NCBI GenBank assembly: GCA_910586775.1
Contig: CAJUJN010000063.1
Coordinates: 1 to 24,127 of the forward strand
From: an uncultured Acetatifactor sp.
GTDB lineage: Bacteria; Bacillota; Clostridia; Lachnospirales; Lachnospiraceae
Length of the DNA stretch: 24,127 nt
Direction of reading: 5' to 3'
Below are positions 13,129 to 20,770 of the stretch, piece after piece (position 1 is the stretch's first letter; every line of letters starts with the position of its first letter). Below the pieces are notes generated by a model that was given only the letters and a program-made list of their open reading frames with translations, was not told where the DNA came from and ran no database searches. A program made the translations under genes and the position numbers.

Positions 13129-14091
13129 ATGAAAATTGTAATCTTGGAGAGGAACAGCGTAGGGACAGATGTGTCAGTGGAAGCTGTCAGAGCATTTGGG
13201 GATGTCGCCATATATGACAATACTGTCACGTTGGAAGAAGTGCGGGAGCGGGTGAAGGATGCGGATATTGTCATTGCCAATAAGTCACCTTTGGGGGAGG
13301 AAACTTTGAAGGATGCGGTCAATGTAAAGCTAATTTGCGAGTTTGCCACAGGATATGACAATTGTGACCTGGAATACTGCAGTGCAAGGGGGATACGGGT
13401 CACCAATGTGCGGGATTACTGCACGGCCATGGTGGCACAGCATACTTTTACGCTGGCTTTGGCGCTGAGCCAGAAGCTGATTCATTATGACAATTATGTC
13501 AAGTCCGGACAATACAGCGCTCAGGACCGTTTTTCCAATTTTGATATTCCGTTTTATGAGTTGGAGGGCAAGACCTGGGGAATTGCCGGAATGGGGAATA
13601 TCGGCAGGCGTGTGGCGAAGATTGCCGAAACCATGGGATGCCGGGTTATTTTTCATTCCATTACGGGCAGGAGCAGCTGTACGGAATATCCTCAGGTAGA
13701 TAAGGAAACACTGCTTACAGAGAGCGATTTTCTGTCTCTGCACTGTCCGCTCAGCGATTTGAGCCGGAATTTTATTGATGCGGAAGCGCTGGAAAAGATG
13801 AAGAAATCAGCCATTCTGATAAACGTGGCAAGGGGCGGTGTGGTAGATAATACGGCCCTGTATGAAGCGCTGGAGGCTGGGGAGATTGCTGCAGCGGGAC
13901 TGGACGTGGTGGAGAAGGAGCCGTTGGAGCAGAGGAATCCCCTGAGCCGCCTGAAGGACAGCAATCGTCTGATTATCACGCCTCATCTGGCATGGGCCAG
14001 CGTGGAGGCCAGAAAGCGTTGCGTGGAGGAAGCCTGTCTGAATATTGCTGCTTTTCTGAGAGGTGAGGCCAGGAATGTGGTAAATCCCTGA
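13129..14091 (+). CDS. D-isomer-specific 2-hydroxyacid dehydrogenase
   Basis: A 320-residue NAD(P)-dependent oxidoreductase that interconverts a D-2-hydroxyacid and a 2-oxoacid in the cytoplasm. The nucleotide-binding glycine motif is GIAGMGNIGR (151-160). The catalytic trio is visible: Arg235 in NVARGGVVD, Glu264 in KEP, His286 in TPHLAWAS. The His-x-x-Trp form is more typical of hydroxypyruvate/glycerate or glyoxylate reductases than of lactate dehydrogenases, but substrate cannot be fixed. The substrate-side loop has EFATGYDNCD and NVRDYCTAMVAQHT. ATG 13129 follows GTGAGGAAA. A GtrA-like gene starts 77 bases later in the same direction, probably in the same transcript. Confidence 0.9.
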   Translation: MKIVILERNSVGTDVSVEAVRAFGDVAIYDNTVTLEEVRERVKDADIVIANKSPLGEETLKDAVNVKLICEFATGYDNCDLEYCSARGIRVTNVRDYCTAMVAQHTFTLALALSQKLIHYDNYVKSGQYSAQDRFSNFDIPFYELEGKTWGIAGMGNIGRRVAKIAETMGCRVIFHSITGRSSCTEYPQVDKETLLTESDFLSLHCPLSDLSRNFIDAEALEKMKKSAILINVARGGVVDNTALYEALEAGEIAAAGLDVVEKEPLEQRNPLSRLKDSNRLIITPHLAWASVEARKRCVEEACLNIAAFLRGEARNVVNP

Positions 14092-14168
14092 CAGGCGCCC
14101 TGTGAACAGGCATGATATGGCAAAACGCCCGATGGGAAAAGGCGGGGAGAAGAAAACGGAGGAAACAA

Positions 14169-14600
14169 ATGATACAAAAAGGGAAAGAACTGTACAGGAA
14201 ATATGAGGAAATCATTGTCTATCTGATTGTGGGCGTTCTGACTACCGTCGTGGCATGGGCGGCGAAATTTAGCGCAAATGCGCTGTTGTTCGATAATACG
14301 ATGTATCCCACTCCGTATGAAAATACTGTGCTCAGTACGATTAACTGGACGGCGGGTGTTATTTTTGCATACTTTACCAACAGGAGATTCGTGTTTAAGA
14401 GCAAAAAGCCCATGCGGAAGGAGGCACCCAGGTTTGTGCTGTCCCGTGTCTCCACATGGATTCTGGATGTGGTAGTGATGCAGGTGCTTACGGAGGTGAA
14501 TATCAATCTTCTGACTGCAACATTGATTTCGGCTGTGCTGGTGACGATTTCGAATTATGTTTTCAGCAAGTTGTTTGTTTTTAATAAAAAAGAGGATTAA
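14169..14600 (+). CDS. GtrA-like membrane protein
   Basis: A 143-residue protein. ATG 14169 is selected because GGAGG lies seven bases before it; the longer frame from 14112 lacks a site. Four hydrophobic segments (about 15-35, 50-70, 85-105 and 112-130) are interrupted by the family motif NRRFVFKSKK after the second helix and YVFSKLFVFNK at the end. GtrA/PF04138 proteins are thought to flip or help transfer undecaprenyl-linked sugars to surface polymers or teichoic acids. No glycosyltransferase is adjacent, so the partner is unknown. Confidence 0.88.
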   Translation: MIQKGKELYRKYEEIIVYLIVGVLTTVVAWAAKFSANALLFDNTMYPTPYENTVLSTINWTAGVIFAYFTNRRFVFKSKKPMRKEAPRFVLSRVSTWILDVVVMQVLTEVNINLLTATLISAVLVTISNYVFSKLFVFNKKED

Positions 14601-14624
14601 ACAACAAAAGCAAAAGCTGGCTTT

Positions 14625-15064
14625 ATGAAGAAATTCGGGAATATGTTGAAGGAAGAATATCATGTGGATGAGGTCTATTCCTATGGTCTGGCTAACAGTG
14701 AATATCTTCCCTTTATGCATTTCGGACAGCATGATTACAATGTAAGGGGGTGGATGGAGGAGTACGGAGCGGGAGAATCCCTGGGACAGCTTTTCGGTAA
14801 TCTTATCAGTGACCTCAAAATTCTGAAGGAAAGCGTAATTTACCAGGATTATCTGACAGCACCATACTGGCTCAGTGCAGAAATGTAGGTGTGACATATC
14901 TGTCAGATATGGGGCGTCTGGCGGAAGACTATGAATATCAGGCCGGAGATGTGCTGATTATCGCAGTACAGCAGGATATGGATGTAGAAGCAGTGCTGGC
15001 TCCGGCGGCCTGTGTGCCTGTCTGCCTGTCTGCCATACCTGACCTGCAGTTGGTATGGGTGTAG
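14625..15064 (+). pseudogene. Probable frameshifted gene of unknown family
   Basis: The first frame (14625-14888, 87 codons, beginning MKKFGNMLKEEYHVDEVYSY) ends at TAG. At that point another frame is open and carries GVTYLSDMGRLAEDYEYQ, AGDVLIIAVQQDMDVEAVL and PDLQLVWV up to TAG 15062-15064. Together they would make about 145 residues of even, protein-like composition, so a single frameshift is a plausible explanation. There is no good ribosome site before 14625. I do not recognise either half. The first frame could still be a true short gene behind gtrA. Confidence 0.45.
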
Positions 15065-15069
15065 AAAGA

Positions 15070-15095
15070 GGGGATTTGCCTACGGCAAAATCCCC
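15070..15095 (-). terminator. Terminator overlapping the end of mtnN
   Basis: GGGGATTTTGCC and GGCAAATCCCC pair around GTA (minus strand), followed by TCTTTCT. The stem contains the last codons and stop of mtnN and could also stop plus-strand transcripts from the gtrA side. Confidence 0.75.
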
Positions 15096-15784
15096 TTAAT
15101 CAGTTCTATCACCAGTGCTGCGGAATGCCTGGCCGCGGCTGTCTCAAAAGTCGGATAATCCATTTCCGCACTGTCATCCGCCTTATCCGAAATGGCGCGG
15201 ATGATAACAAAAGGTATGTTGTTCAGGTAAGCGCCGTGGGCTATGGAAGCGCCTTCCATCTCGGCACAGTCTCCCTGAAACTCCGAGATCAGATGTTCCT
15301 TTACCTCTTTGCTGGAAATAAACTGGTCGCCGCTGACCACACGGCCATACATGACATGTGTGTCAGGATTGGCTTTCTCGCAGGCTTCCTTTGCCAGAGC
15401 CATTAATTTCTCATCCGCCTTAAACTCCAGGAAGCCCATCTGCGGAACCTCTCCCAGCCTGTAGCCAAAGATTCTGACATCCATGTCATGATGGATCGCA
15501 TCCCTGGAGATGAGTATGTCACCGATGTCAAGCCTGGGATTCAGGGCACCGGCCACGCCTGTATTGATCACATGGCTCACCTTGAATTCATCAGCCAGTA
15601 TCTGTACGCATAGCGCGGCATTTACTTTTCCGATGCCGCAGCGGACGATGACTACAGGCGTTCCGTTCAGTGTGCCGTCGTGAAAATCCATTCCTGCCTT
15701 GCGGATGACGGCGGTTAAGTCCATTTCTTTCTTCAGTTCTTCTACTTCAGGCTCCATTGCGCCTATGATGCCGATTTTGATCAT
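15080..15784 (-). CDS. mtnN: 5'-methylthioadenosine/S-adenosylhomocysteine nucleosidase
   Basis: The enzyme splits adenine from S-adenosylhomocysteine and methylthioadenosine, giving S-ribosylhomocysteine for LuxS. The 234-residue length is typical. Family marks: IGIIGAMEPEVEEL with the substrate-binding glutamates (residues 4-17), GIGKVNAA, INTGVAGAL, GDQFISS, the CAEMEGASIAH loop with the ribose-binding Met-Glu, and the catalytic aspartate in ISDKADD. ATG 15784 follows GAGGAG. The gene lies 64 bases downstream of luxS on the same strand, so the two consecutive enzymes are very probably co-transcribed. Confidence 0.96.
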   Translation of the reverse strand: MIKIGIIGAMEPEVEELKKEMDLTAVIRKAGMDFHDGTLNGTPVVIVRCGIGKVNAALCVQILADEFKVSHVINTGVAGALNPRLDIGDILISRDAIHHDMDVRIFGYRLGEVPQMGFLEFKADEKLMALAKEACEKANPDTHVMYGRVVSGDQFISSKEVKEHLISEFQGDCAEMEGASIAHGAYLNNIPFVIIRAISDKADDSAEMDYPTFETAAARHSAALVIELIKGILP

Positions 15785-15848
15785 ATTCTCCTCGTTTCTG
15801 CGCGGTTCATGCTGTTTCTTTTTTCCAGGGTTTACATGTTACTCTTTC

Positions 15849-16328
15849 TTACTGCGGATAAACCAGCCTGTCCTCGCCGATTCCGTAAAGTACCTGCTCC
15901 AGGTATCTCTTTGCCAGATAGTTAGCCATGGGCAGGTTCATATCCAGATAATTCCCGCAGTCCATGGGGGATGCGCCGGGAACCTCTCCCTGATAATCCC
16001 GAATGAACTCAAACATCTGCTCTATCAGGGGAACGATATCCCGGGAGGCGTAATCTCCGGCCAGCAGCAAATAGAAGCCCGTGCGGCATCCCATGGGGCC
16101 GAAATAGATGGTCCTGTCCTTATAGTCGGGATGGTTGCGCAGAAAAGTGGCACCCAGGTGTTCGATGGTGTGAACCTCGGCAGTGTTCATGACAGGTTCT
16201 TCATTGGGGCTGGTCATGCGCAGGTCAAAGGTGGTGACGGTTTCTGCGCCGACTTTGTCCTGTCGGGATACATAGATGCCGGGCTGAAGCCGGACATGGT
16301 CTATGGTGAAGCTTGCGATCTTTTCCAT
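15849..16328 (-). CDS. luxS: S-ribosylhomocysteine lyase LuxS
   Basis: LuxS cleaves S-ribosylhomocysteine to homocysteine and 4,5-dihydroxy-2,3-pentanedione, the precursor of autoinducer AI-2. The 159-residue protein has the metal site HTIEH (His53, His57, with Glu56) plus Cys124 in MDCGNY, and the catalytic Cys81 in MGCRTGFY. ASFTIDH and MNTAEVHTIEHLGATFLRN are family hallmarks. ATG 16328 follows AGGAAG. It stands first in a luxS-mtnN unit; a good promoter lies about 300 bases upstream, on the other side of a decayed gene. Confidence 0.97.
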   Translation of the reverse strand: MEKIASFTIDHVRLQPGIYVSRQDKVGAETVTTFDLRMTSPNEEPVMNTAEVHTIEHLGATFLRNHPDYKDRTIYFGPMGCRTGFYLLLAGDYASRDIVPLIEQMFEFIRDYQGEVPGASPMDCGNYLDMNLPMANYLAKRYLEQVLYGIGEDRLVYPQ

Positions 16329-16349
16329 AAGAAATACTTCCTTTCTGAA

Positions 16350-16551
16350 TTATTTTTTCAAGCGTTCAATGACGCAGGTATGTTTTGCCGGACAATCCGC
16401 GTTCTGTATGGGCAGGTAAACCACATCGGAGAACCCTTTCCCGGAGGGAAGTTCCATAACTGGATTCATGTAATACATTTTCGCGCTGTAGTAAGCCATC
16501 TTCCAATGCACCGTTTCCCGGGTTCACATAAAGCCCCATAAATCTATCCAT
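16350..16551 (-). pseudogene. Collapsed AAA-ATPase-like / PD-(D/E)XK nuclease-family gene
   Basis: The first frame (from ATG 16551) encodes MDRFMGLYVNPGN-GALEDG, the very start of the large DUF1703 (AAA-ATPase_like) proteins. About 25 codons later a second frame continues with MELPSGKGFSDVVYLP and then PAKHTCVIERLKK, ending at TAA 16350-16352. That resembles the C-terminal nuclease-like part of the same family, where the motif is usually GKGFADxVFxP then VIELK. So the two ends of a protein of some 500 residues are joined, with the middle lost and a frame change. Assignment is from memory of the family, not a search. It sits 21 bases before luxS on the same strand. Confidence 0.65.
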
Positions 16552-16869
16552 CCTGTTTTTTACTCACAGTTGAAAATATTTGCCAAAGATAACGCATAAC
16601 GAGTGAGCGTGATTCCGAACGTCTCTTTCATGATAATATAGCGGGTGAGAAATGTCAATTTCCAAAAGCAAATTTCGCCGTTACGATTTGATATGGCGAA
16701 ACGAGGGCGCCGATGCGGGAAAGCGGAAATATGGATTGCTTTTTAGGGGACTGTCCTGTAAACTATAGAGGAAGCCGGCATAATGGAGCGCGCTGCAGTG
16801 GCATTATGGCGGTAAAGCAGACATTGGAAAATACGTATATGAAAATCGAAACAAAATCGGAGGAAAGCT
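16552..16869. other. Divergent intergenic region with inverted repeats
   Basis: It separates the luxS unit (minus) from the small-protein/ATPase pair (plus). Besides the luxS promoter it holds TTTCGCC/GGCGAAA (16673-16679 with 16695-16701), and GCATAATG/CATTATGGC (about 16779-16809), the latter between the likely transcription start and the ribosome site of the pair. No clear plus-strand promoter is seen; TATAGA at 16764 lacks a good -35. Confidence 0.5.
16630..16658 (-). promoter_or_regulatory. Promoter candidate for the luxS-mtnN unit
   Basis: On the minus strand TTGACA (16658-16653), 17 bases, TATCAT (16635-16630). No better candidate lies between it and luxS, so the message would have a leader of nearly 300 bases including the collapsed gene. 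Confidence 0.75.
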
Positions 16870-17106
16870 ATGAATGCTGCGTTGATCATGAAACTGATAA
16901 GTGCCAAAAGTAAGTTCAGCAGGAACCACCCCAAGTTTGAGGCCTTTCTGAAAAGTGTTTTTTCCAGAAAAATAGAAGAAGACACCGTGATCGAAATCAC
17001 CGTCACCAGGCCCGGGGAAGCTCCCCTTACGGCGAATATAAAGGTACTGCAGTCCGACCTGGAGCTTCTGGAGGAGTTGAAAGAGTTGAAAGGATTGACA
17101 CAATGA
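16870..17106 (+). CDS. Small protein of unknown function, coupled to the ATPase
   Basis: A 78-residue protein with ATG 16870 after GGAGGAAA. Its stop overlaps the start of the ATPase gene as ATGA (17103-17106), so translation is coupled and a fixed ratio of the two products is likely. The N-terminal 35 residues are basic (KLISAKSKFSRNHPKFEAFLKSVFSRK). The middle is a predicted beta hairpin (DTVIEITVTRPG and LTANIKVLQ), and the end is an acidic helix (DLELLEELKELKG). There is no membrane segment or known motif. The tight pairing suggests a partner or regulator of the ATPase. Confidence 0.8.
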   Translation: MNAALIMKLISAKSKFSRNHPKFEAFLKSVFSRKIEEDTVIEITVTRPGEAPLTANIKVLQSDLELLEELKELKGLTQ

Positions 17107-17963
17107 TTTATCTCTCACATTTTTCATTTCCGGATATCGAGTTGGAGTACAGCTTTCTCATGGGGATAAAGCGCACATGCTATGACACTGTGTATCCTTT
17201 CCAGGTACTTTCAAAGCATGGACTGAGGATGCTGGACTTCGAGCCGGTGACAATCCTGTATGGCGGCAACGGTTCGGGCAAGACCACTGCCCTGAATGTA
17301 ATCGCCGAAACGTTGGGACTGAAACGGGAGTCCGTATATAACAGGTCCAATTTCTTTGAGGACTATACCGCCATGTGCAATTATGAGGTACAGGTTCCGG
17401 TCCCGAAGAGGAGCAGGATTATCACAAGTGACGATGTGTTTGACTTCGTGCTGAATCTCCGGTGCCTGAATGACGGAATCAGCAATAAGCGGGAGGAACT
17501 GTTTGAGGAATATCTGGAGAATAAGTATGCCCATTTTCGGATGAAGTCCCTGGAGGATTACGAGCAGCTGAAAAAGGTTTATATGGCCCGCACGAAGACC
17601 CAGTCCAAATATGTCAGAAATAATCTGATGGACAATGTGCGGGAGCATTCCAACGGCGAGAGCGCGTTCCTGTATTTTTCCGAACAGATACAGGAGAACG
17701 GGCTTTATCTTCTGGACGAGCCTGAGAACAGCCTGTCCCCGCTGAGACAACAGGAACTGGCGAAGTTTCTGGAGGATTCCGCCAGGTTTTTCGGGTGCCA
17801 GTTTCTGATTTCCACCCACTCGCCGTTTCTGCTTTCCATGCGCGGCGCTAAAATATATGACATGGACGAGGAGCTTGTGGATGTGAAGCGCTGGACGGAA
17901 CTGGAGGGAGTCCGTGTCTATTTCGACTTTTTTAAGAAGCATGAGGATGCGTTCATGGGGTGA
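17103..17963 (+). CDS. ABC/SMC-like AAA-family ATPase (soluble)
   Basis: A 286-residue soluble ATPase of the RecF/SMC/COG3910 kind, not a transporter subunit. Walker A is GGNGSGKTT (54-62), a signature-like SNGES (183-187), Walker B LYLLDEPENS (201-210) and the switch histidine in STHSPF (239). The insert between Walker A and the signature (about 120 residues) is mostly helical, without a long coiled coil. No TOPRIM or other nuclease domain follows, in contrast to OLD-family proteins. LLDEPENSLSP and THSPFLL are typical of the AAA_21/AAA_23 groups. The ATGA overlap with the preceding small gene makes them one unit. Cellular role unknown. Confidence 0.88.
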   Translation: MIYLSHFSFPDIELEYSFLMGIKRTCYDTVYPFQVLSKHGLRMLDFEPVTILYGGNGSGKTTALNVIAETLGLKRESVYNRSNFFEDYTAMCNYEVQVPVPKRSRIITSDDVFDFVLNLRCLNDGISNKREELFEEYLENKYAHFRMKSLEDYEQLKKVYMARTKTQSKYVRNNLMDNVREHSNGESAFLYFSEQIQENGLYLLDEPENSLSPLRQQELAKFLEDSARFFGCQFLISTHSPFLLSMRGAKIYDMDEELVDVKRWTELEGVRVYFDFFKKHEDAFMG

Positions 17964-18045
17964 TGCAGACGGGAGAAAGCGACAGCCCCTGTAATGCATT
18001 GCTTTTATGTGTAAGGTTCGGAGAACGGGATATATTGCTCTGATG

Positions 18046-18082
18046 AAAAAAGGCTGCCGCACTTTTGTGTGACAACCTTTTC
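18046..18082. terminator. Imperfect hairpin between convergent genes
   Basis: AAAAGG (about 18048-18053) pairs with CCTTTT (18076-18081), with CGCAC/GTGTG inside around TTTT. It lies between the ATPase gene and rubredoxin and can serve both strands. Confidence 0.55.
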
Positions 18083-18104
18083 GCATTCTGTTCTTATTGG
18101 CCGA

Positions 18105-18278
18105 TCAGTTATAATTCTCGATGCAGGGCTGGAACATGCTCTTGTTTACACCGCACAGAGGGCAGCACCAGTCATCGGGAAGGTCCTCGAATTTGGTTCC
18201 GGGAGCAATGCCGTGCTCAGGATCGCCTTTCTCAGGATCATAAGTATACCCGCAGGGGTTGCAAAAATATTTCTGCAT
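18105..18278 (-). CDS. Rubredoxin
   Basis: A 57-residue one-iron electron carrier of the cytoplasm. The four iron ligands are Cys6 and Cys9 (CNPCGY) and Cys39 and Cys42 (CPLCGVNK). The aromatic and Gly/Pro core YTYDPEKGDPEHGI, GTKFEDLPDDW is standard. ATG 18278 follows AAAGGAGG at a spacing of nine; a longer open frame upstream is ignored. An extra cysteine (Cys38) next to the second pair and Cys52 near the end are not ligands. In anaerobes rubredoxin feeds electrons to oxygen- and peroxide-reducing enzymes; no partner gene is nearby. Confidence 0.95.
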   Translation of the reverse strand: MQKYFCNPCGYTYDPEKGDPEHGIAPGTKFEDLPDDWCCPLCGVNKSMFQPCIENYN

Positions 18279-18314
18279 GATAGTAAGCCTCCTTTCATGA
18301 TATAGGATAAGGAT

Positions 18315-18343
18315 ATTGTAGCATTTACAGGGGATTGCGTCAA
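18315..18343 (-). promoter_or_regulatory. Rubredoxin promoter
   Basis: On the minus strand TTGACG (18343-18338), 17 bases, TACAAT (18320-18315); start codon 37 bases further on. Confidence 0.8.
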
Positions 18344-18526
18344 GGGGAGGAGACAAGTTTTCCGAGTTGTGATTCTGTCTGTGATTCCGACTGCCTGTGT
18401 ACGACAGAGAGTATTTCCCGCATAGAAAACATTTCAAAAGGCTTTAGAATTTCTTAAGCATTATAAGGTGAAATTCTGGAGATTTTCTGCTTATACTAGC
18501 ATAGATTTCAGGAAGGGAGAATCGAG

Positions 18527-19396
18527 ATGCAGACTGAGACAGCAATTGAAATTCGGAATCTGACGAAAAATTACGGGAAAAAGCAGGCACTTTCGGAGAT
18601 AAACCTCACGATACCCCGGGGGATGTTCGGACTGCTTGGGCCCAACGGCGCGGGAAAGACTACGTTGATGAAGATACTGGCCACCCTGCTTCAGAAGACG
18701 GAAGGACAGGTGAACATATGCGGCGTGCCGGTTGAAAACTGTAAAGAAATACGGAAAATGACGGGATACCTTCCCCAGGATTTTTCCATGTACGGCAATA
18801 TGAGCGCTTATGAGGCGCTGGACTATCTGGCCGTGCTGTCGGGAATGAGCAGGGCGGAGCGGATTAGGAAGGTGCCCGAGATGCTGGCGGTGGTCAATCT
18901 GACAGAGAAGCGGAGGACAAAGGTGAAGTCCATGTCGGGAGGGATGAAGCGGCGGCTTGGCATCGCCCAGGCCATCATACACGACCCGAAAGTCATCATT
19001 GTGGACGAACCCACGGCGGGGCTGGACCCGGAGGAGAGAATCCGTTTCCGGAATCTGCTGTGTGAGATTGCGAAAGACAGGGTTGTCTTGCTTTCCACTC
19101 ACATTGTGGGGGACATTGAAGCGACCTGCGAGAATATCGCCGTATTGAACCAGGGAAAGGTGTGCTTTCAGGGAAAGGTAGCGGAACTGCTTTCCTCTGT
19201 GGAGGGGAAAGTATATTCTGCGGAAATCCCTGCGGAGGAGCTGGAGCGGGTGAAGGAAAACCATATGGTGACGGGGATTCTGACTACCGGGAGCACAGCA
19301 AACGTAAAAATAATAGCAGAAACGAAGCCTTTTCCTCAGGCAAGGCCGGTACAGCCTGATGTGGAGGATGCCTACATGTACCTGATGAATAGCTGA
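18527..19396 (+). CDS. ABC transporter ATP-binding protein (ABC-2 exporter)
   Basis: The 289-residue subunit has Walker A GPNGAGKTT (38-46), Q-loop YLPQ (81-84), signature MSGGM (136-140), Walker B VIIVDEP (156-162), the GLDP D-loop and the H-loop STH (His192). Residues beyond about 215 form the variable tail of drug/peptide-type ABC-2 exporters. ATG 18527 follows GGAAGGGAG. A TATACT box near 18492 is the only promoter candidate and its -35 is poor. Two permease genes follow after 132 bases on the same strand, so this ATPase probably drives a heterodimeric membrane part. Substrate unknown. Confidence 0.93.
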   Translation: MQTETAIEIRNLTKNYGKKQALSEINLTIPRGMFGLLGPNGAGKTTLMKILATLLQKTEGQVNICGVPVENCKEIRKMTGYLPQDFSMYGNMSAYEALDYLAVLSGMSRAERIRKVPEMLAVVNLTEKRRTKVKSMSGGMKRRLGIAQAIIHDPKVIIVDEPTAGLDPEERIRFRNLLCEIAKDRVVLLSTHIVGDIEATCENIAVLNQGKVCFQGKVAELLSSVEGKVYSAEIPAEELERVKENHMVTGILTTGSTANVKIIAETKPFPQARPVQPDVEDAYMYLMNS

Positions 19397-19425
19397 CAGG
19401 ATGCGGCCGTTGCTTTTTCCTAAAC

Positions 19426-19454
19426 AAATTGCAGCGGTTATTTTCCGGCAATTT
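19426..19454 (+). other. Hairpin between ABC ATPase and permease genes
   Basis: AAATTGC pairs with GCAATTT, and CGG with CCG inside, around TTATTTT. No T-run follows. It could tune the ratio of ATPase to permease message, as a processing or pausing element. Confidence 0.45.
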
Positions 19455-19528
19455 CTAAGGAGCGGGGAAAGCGCGGGGCAGGAAGAAGGTAAGGAAGTAT
19501 TATCCTGAGAGGAAAGGAAGAGGAGGTT

Positions 19529-20770
19529 ATGTTCGGAGCATTATTTGTAAAAGAATGCAGGCAGGTTTTGAGGAGCCTGGTATATTATCTTTATGTCGCG
19601 GTCTTTGCTCTGTTTATATACAGCCAGATGGGAAGCGAGGGACTGGACGTGAAGGAGCCTGTGCCGGGGCAGTCCGGGTACGGGCAGATAGTGACGCATG
19701 ATGAAACCCTGATCATGGAGGGGGTTTTGGAGAAACTGGCATGGGATGTTTATTACAATTCATTTACTACCTATCCCATTGGATTTTATAAAGAGGTACA
19801 GCTTACAGCCAGCGAGAGGGAACAGGCGGGGGAAATTCTGGAACGCTGTACGGGCAAAGGCTATGAAGAACTGATGGAGGAGATGATAGGGTATTTCAGT
19901 CAATATGAGCAGGATCCCATGGGAGATGCCGGGGAAGCGTATGAAAGTTATAAAGTGACTGTGAAAGAAGGATTCACTTATGAAGAATTCGGTGCGGCAA
20001 TGGAAGAGGTATGCCGTCTTGTAGGCAAAGGCTCCTCTTATGAGAAAAATACCTACGAAAACAGCATCCGTGTTCCCATGACCTATGAACAGGCGAAAGA
20101 GGAATATGATGCACTGTGTGAGAAAGACCGGCTGACAAGGGGGTATATGCGTCTGTTCTGCGATTATGCGGGGATAGTGCTTGCCGTTCTGCCTGTTTTT
20201 GTGGGTGTGTCCGGAGCGCTTCGGGATAAAAGGGCAAAGGCGCAGCAGGTTCTCTTTGCAAAACCGGCTTCCGGCGGGCTGATTGTCATAAGCCGTTATC
20301 TCGCCAATCTGGTCATGCTCTTTCTTCCGGTGATTGCTGCCGCTTTTTGGCTGCAGCTCTCCTGCCTTGACAGGGCCCAGTCCCTTGGCATACAGGCGGA
20401 CAGATGGGCATTTCTGACAGTGCCCGGCATGTGGCTTCTGCCGGAGGTTATGGTTGTGCTTGCGCTGGCTTTTCTGATTACAGAGTTTACCGATACGATT
20501 TTGTCCGTATTTGTGCAGGTGGCATGGGGAATCGGAAGTCTGTTCGGCGCGTCTGTATTAGTGGGGGATTTCGGGCTGAGGCTGGTGGCAAGATGGAATA
20601 CACTTGGGGAAACGACGCTTTATATTTCCCAGGAACAGGAATTCTTAAGGAACAGGGGATACTATTTTCTGCTGGCGATAGTCTGTTTGATACTCACGGT
20701 GGTTGTCTATGAGAGAAAACGCAGAAAGGGGGAAACTTTCTATGGGAAAATTCGGAATGCTGGCCGTTAG
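19529..20770 (+). CDS. ABC-2 family permease with large extracytoplasmic domain
   Basis: A 413-residue protein with ATG 19529 right after GGAGG. One helix (about 12-32) is followed by about 180 hydrophilic residues rich in Glu, Tyr and Gly (about 35-212), and then by five helices (about 213-235, 255-275, 290-318, 325-350 and 378-397) before a basic end. A single helix, a big outside domain and a helix bundle is the layout of ABC-2/YhaP-like exporters that handle peptides or lipids. The next permease begins 29 bases inside its 3' end. It should pair with that protein and with the ATPase encoded upstream. Confidence 0.8.
   Translation: MFGALFVKECRQVLRSLVYYLYVAVFALFIYSQMGSEGLDVKEPVPGQSGYGQIVTHDETLIMEGVLEKLAWDVYYNSFTTYPIGFYKEVQLTASEREQAGEILERCTGKGYEELMEEMIGYFSQYEQDPMGDAGEAYESYKVTVKEGFTYEEFGAAMEEVCRLVGKGSSYEKNTYENSIRVPMTYEQAKEEYDALCEKDRLTRGYMRLFCDYAGIVLAVLPVFVGVSGALRDKRAKAQQVLFAKPASGGLIVISRYLANLVMLFLPVIAAAFWLQLSCLDRAQSLGIQADRWAFLTVPGMWLLPEVMVVLALAFLITEFTDTILSVFVQVAWGIGSLFGASVLVGDFGLRLVARWNTLGETTLYISQEQEFLRNRGYYFLLAIVCLILTVVVYERKRRKGETFYGKIRNAGR

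Noticed and set aside
16713..16913. 66-codon plus-strand frame before the small-protein gene
   Set aside because: It overlaps the true gene in another frame, lacks a ribosome site and crosses the inverted repeat.
17211..18086. 291-codon minus-strand frame opposite the ATPase
   Set aside because: Shadow of the ATPase gene; the plus strand carries all ABC motifs in order.
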